Shown one piece after another: positions 6,486 to 8,100 of a stretch of 8,100 nt of DNA (position 1 is the first letter of the stretch; each line of letters starts with the position of its first letter). A program made the position numbers and the translations under genes. This DNA is from Lentimicrobiaceae bacterium (GTDB lineage Bacteria; Bacteroidota; Bacteroidia; Bacteroidales; WCHB1-69): positions 1 through 8,100 of the forward strand of contig WQSU01000110.1 in NCBI GenBank assembly GCA_009787675.1, given 5' to 3'. A model generated the notes under the pieces. That model was not told the origin of the DNA. It saw only the letters and a program-made list of their open reading frames with translations, and did not search any database.

Positions 6486-7490
6486 CTATTTCACACTATC
6501 AATATAGAGAATAAACTCTAACACTTTATGTGAATATCCCATTTCATTATCATACCATGAAACTATTTTTACAAAGTTGGGGTTGAGCATGATGCCGGCT
6601 CCGGCGTCGAAAATGGAGGTTCTGGGGTCGCCGATAAAGTCGGATGAAACCACAGCATCTTCGGTGTAACCCAAAATACCATTAAATTCGTGTTCGGAGG
6701 CGTGTTTCATAGCGGCTTTAATCTCGTCGTAAGTAGTAGCTTTTTCAAGGCGGCAAGTCAAGTCCACTACAGAAACATTTAAAGTGGGAACGCGGAACGA
6801 CATGCCGGTGAGTTTGCCCTTCAATTCGGGAATCACTTTGGTTACAGCTTTTGCTGCGCCCGTAGAAGATGGGATGATGTTGCCTGCTGCTGCGCGTCCT
6901 CCCCGCCAATCTTTAGCAGAGGGTCCGTCCACCGTTTTCTGCGTAGCGGTGGTGGCGTGCACGGTGGTCATTAAGCCTTCAAGTAAACCAAAATTGTCGT
7001 TTAACACTTTGGTAATGGGCGCCAAACAGTTTGTAGTGCAGGAGGCATTTGATACGATGTTTTCACCGTTGTAATTTTTGTTGTTCACACCCATAACAAA
7101 CATGGGAGTATCATCTTTAGATGGAGCGGACATGACCACCACGTGTGCTCCGGCGTCAATGTGCTTCTGCGCCGTTTCTTTTGTTAAGAACAAGCCTGTG
7201 GATTCTACAATATACTCTGCATTCACTTCATTCCATTTCAAATTGGCGGGGTCTTTCTCTGCTGTAACGCGGATCTCTTGCCCGTTTACCATTAACTTTC
7301 CGTCTTTTACAGCCACATCGCCTTTGAACTGACCGTGCACGGTGTCGTATTTCAGCATGTAAGCCATATAGTCAACGTCTAACAAGTCGTTTATTCCCAC
7401 AATTTGTACATTGTCTCTTTCCATAGCAGCGCGGAACACCAAACGTCCAATTCTTCCAAAGCCGTTAATACCAATCTTGATTTTTTTCAT
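6486..7490 (-). CDS. gapA: Glyceraldehyde-3-phosphate dehydrogenase, type I
   Basis: Cytosolic glycolytic enzyme that oxidises and phosphorylates glyceraldehyde 3-phosphate to 1,3-bisphosphoglycerate, working as a homotetramer. The product is 334 aa, the usual length. The NAD-binding Rossmann motif INGFGRIGR is at 8-16, and GINDLLD (32-38) carries the acidic residue after the second strand that favours NAD over NADP. The catalytic motif NASCTTNC spans 148-155, with the nucleophile Cys151 and the general base His178 in TVHATT. The phosphate-binding and S-loop segments (TVDGPSAKDWRGGRAA, 186-201; SSTGAAKAV, 208-216) and WYDNEMGYS (312-320) are intact. The extreme C-terminus (ILYIDSVK) is somewhat unusual but within the variable tail. 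A good promoter candidate lies just upstream. gpmA, on the same strand 348 bp upstream, codes for another lower-glycolysis enzyme. Nothing suggests a specialised or phosphorylating-deficient form. Confidence 0.98.
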   Translation of the reverse strand: MKKIKIGINGFGRIGRLVFRAAMERDNVQIVGINDLLDVDYMAYMLKYDTVHGQFKGDVAVKDGKLMVNGQEIRVTAEKDPANLKWNEVNAEYIVESTGLFLTKETAQKHIDAGAHVVVMSAPSKDDTPMFVMGVNNKNYNGENIVSNASCTTNCLAPITKVLNDNFGLLEGLMTTVHATTATQKTVDGPSAKDWRGGRAAAGNIIPSSTGAAKAVTKVIPELKGKLTGMSFRVPTLNVSVVDLTCRLEKATTYDEIKAAMKHASEHEFNGILGYTEDAVVSSDFIGDPRTSIFDAGAGIMLNPNFVKIVSWYDNEMGYSHKVLEFILYIDSVK

Positions 7491-7838
7491 AATGTATTGA
7501 TTTTAATATTTATAATTTATTTTGAAATTGATGGCAAAGATAATTATTTTTCAGAATGAAAAAAGGCTATTCTATTTTGTATTTCTCGTCTAAGCAACCA
7601 AGTATTATTTCTTTTGATGTTTGCTTAATTATATTCAAATCAATAATATAATAAGAGTAACGCATAGTCGTGTTTGGGAGAAATTATAAGACGAATAAAG
7701 TTACGGTATGTTTTGGGGAACGGAAAATTTTAATATAAAATGAATACAAAGCGCTATTTTACAGCATTTCAAATCTTTCTCGCCCTATTTTAGTATATAC
7801 TCAGAATTATTCAACAGCTATTATGCAATACATTTTCC
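7491..7838. other. A/T-rich intergenic region between gpmA and gapA
   Basis: These 348 bases carry no coding frame of useful length on either strand. Apart from the gapA -7 box I see only weak structures: an all-A/T inverted repeat (ATTATATT 7628-7635 with AATATAAT 7645-7652) and the perfect 10-bp palindrome AGTATATACT (7792-7801). Neither is convincing in such A/T-rich sequence. No clear intrinsic terminator for gpmA is visible. The length leaves room for a small RNA or regulatory leader, but nothing positively shows one. Confidence 0.6.
7535..7542 (-). promoter_or_regulatory. Bacteroidota-type -7 promoter element for gapA
   Basis: On the minus strand TATCTTTG (7542-7535) matches the TAnnTTTG consensus exactly, 44 bp before the gapA ATG, giving a leader of roughly 40 nt. 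The -33 position, about 19 nt further upstream, falls in a T-run (CCTTTTTTC, near 7558-7566) that only partly matches TTTG. The exact -7 box and its location make it a good candidate. It also supports the phylum assignment. Confidence 0.6.
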
Positions 7839-8100
7839 CTATTTCTTCCCTTGATTTTTCACCTCCTCCATCATCGTTTTCAGTGTTTCTTCATCGGCTA
7901 AAAATTCATCTTTAATAAGATTAAAGTTTTCGTCAAACTCAAAAACATATGCAATTCCAGTAGGGATATTCAGGTCAACAATAGCTTCATCGGAGATATT
8001 TTTCAGATATTTGATAATGGCGCGGAGGCTGTTACCGTGTGCGGCAATAAGAACTTCTTTGTGAGTTTTCAGTTTTTCTTTAATATCGCTGTTCCAGAAG
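7839..8100 (-). CDS. gpmA: 2,3-bisphosphoglycerate-dependent phosphoglycerate mutase, 3' part
   Basis: C-terminal 86 residues of a gene whose start lies beyond the right window edge. The enzyme interconverts 3- and 2-phosphoglycerate through a phosphohistidine intermediate, in the cytosol. The visible part begins FWNSDIKEKLKTHKEVLIAAHGNSLRA-type sequence; the AHGNSLR segment contains the second conserved histidine of the histidine-phosphatase superfamily (His184 of the E. coli enzyme). NIPTGIAYVFEFDENF follows, the conserved cofactor-dependent mutase C-terminal strand region, and the protein ends in a short charged helix, NQGKK, at a TAG stop (7839-7841). These features fit dPGM rather than the cofactor-independent GpmI, which is unrelated. 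The catalytic phospho-histidine (RHG near the N-terminus) is outside the window. The next gene on the same strand, gapA, is also glycolytic but has its own promoter candidate, so co-transcription is doubtful. Confidence 0.95.
   Translation of the reverse strand, partial: FWNSDIKEKLKTHKEVLIAAHGNSLRAIIKYLKNISDEAIVDLNIPTGIAYVFEFDENFNLIKDEFLADEETLKTMMEEVKNQGKK

Noticed and set aside
7628..7652. 8-bp inverted repeat with 9-base spacer in the gpmA-gapA gap
   Set aside because: Both arms are entirely A/T; such repeats arise by chance in A/T-rich intergenic DNA.
7792..7801. Perfect palindrome AGTATATACT
   Set aside because: It is short and A/T-rich, does not extend beyond 10 bp and has no clear link to a promoter.
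1..8100. CRISPR, tRNA/rRNA, insertion sequence or phage signatures
   Set aside because: No regularly spaced repeats, cloverleaf-like sequence, transposase or integrase reading, or terminal inverted repeats were found on either strand.

Overview
The window looks like a stretch of a Bacteroidota chromosome. The evidence is a DUF3098-type small membrane protein, an O-antigen-ligase-like protein with the long extracytoplasmic loop I associate with that phylum, a Bacteroidota-style promoter box (TAnnTTTG type) upstream of gapA, and start codons preceded by A/T-rich sequence rather than Shine-Dalgarno motifs. I cannot name the genus. All gene assignments come from reading the translated proteins and from recalled family features; no search was run.

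Left block (196-2613, minus strand): a compact three-gene unit reading right to left. It holds a two-helix DUF3098-like membrane protein, the translation GTPase BipA/TypA, and the folate-pathway enzyme FolB. The first two are 2 bp apart, and folB starts inside the last codons of bipA (11 bp overlap), so the three are probably co-transcribed and translationally coupled.

Middle block (2727-6478, plus strand): a TolC-family outer-membrane channel, then a polytopic O-antigen ligase/polymerase-like protein, then a family-2 glycosyltransferase. The last two are 7 bp apart and form a small cell-surface glycan unit. They are visibly more A/T-rich than the housekeeping genes on either side. The TolC-like gene has no pump or adaptor partner here, and its signal peptide is encoded by an unusual pyrimidine-rich tract with a C7 run and a 13-bp direct repeat.

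Right block (6486-8100, minus strand): glyceraldehyde-3-phosphate dehydrogenase (gapA) and the 3' part of 2,3-bisphosphoglycerate-dependent phosphoglycerate mutase (gpmA, cut by the window edge). Both act in lower glycolysis and are separated by a 348-bp A/T-rich intergenic region. gapA has a good promoter candidate, and its likely terminator lies inside the 3' end of the convergent glycosyltransferase gene.

I see no mobile element, CRISPR array, RNA gene or clearly new system. The most useful leads are the surface-glycan pair, the odd tolC 5' end, and the terminator embedded in coding sequence.
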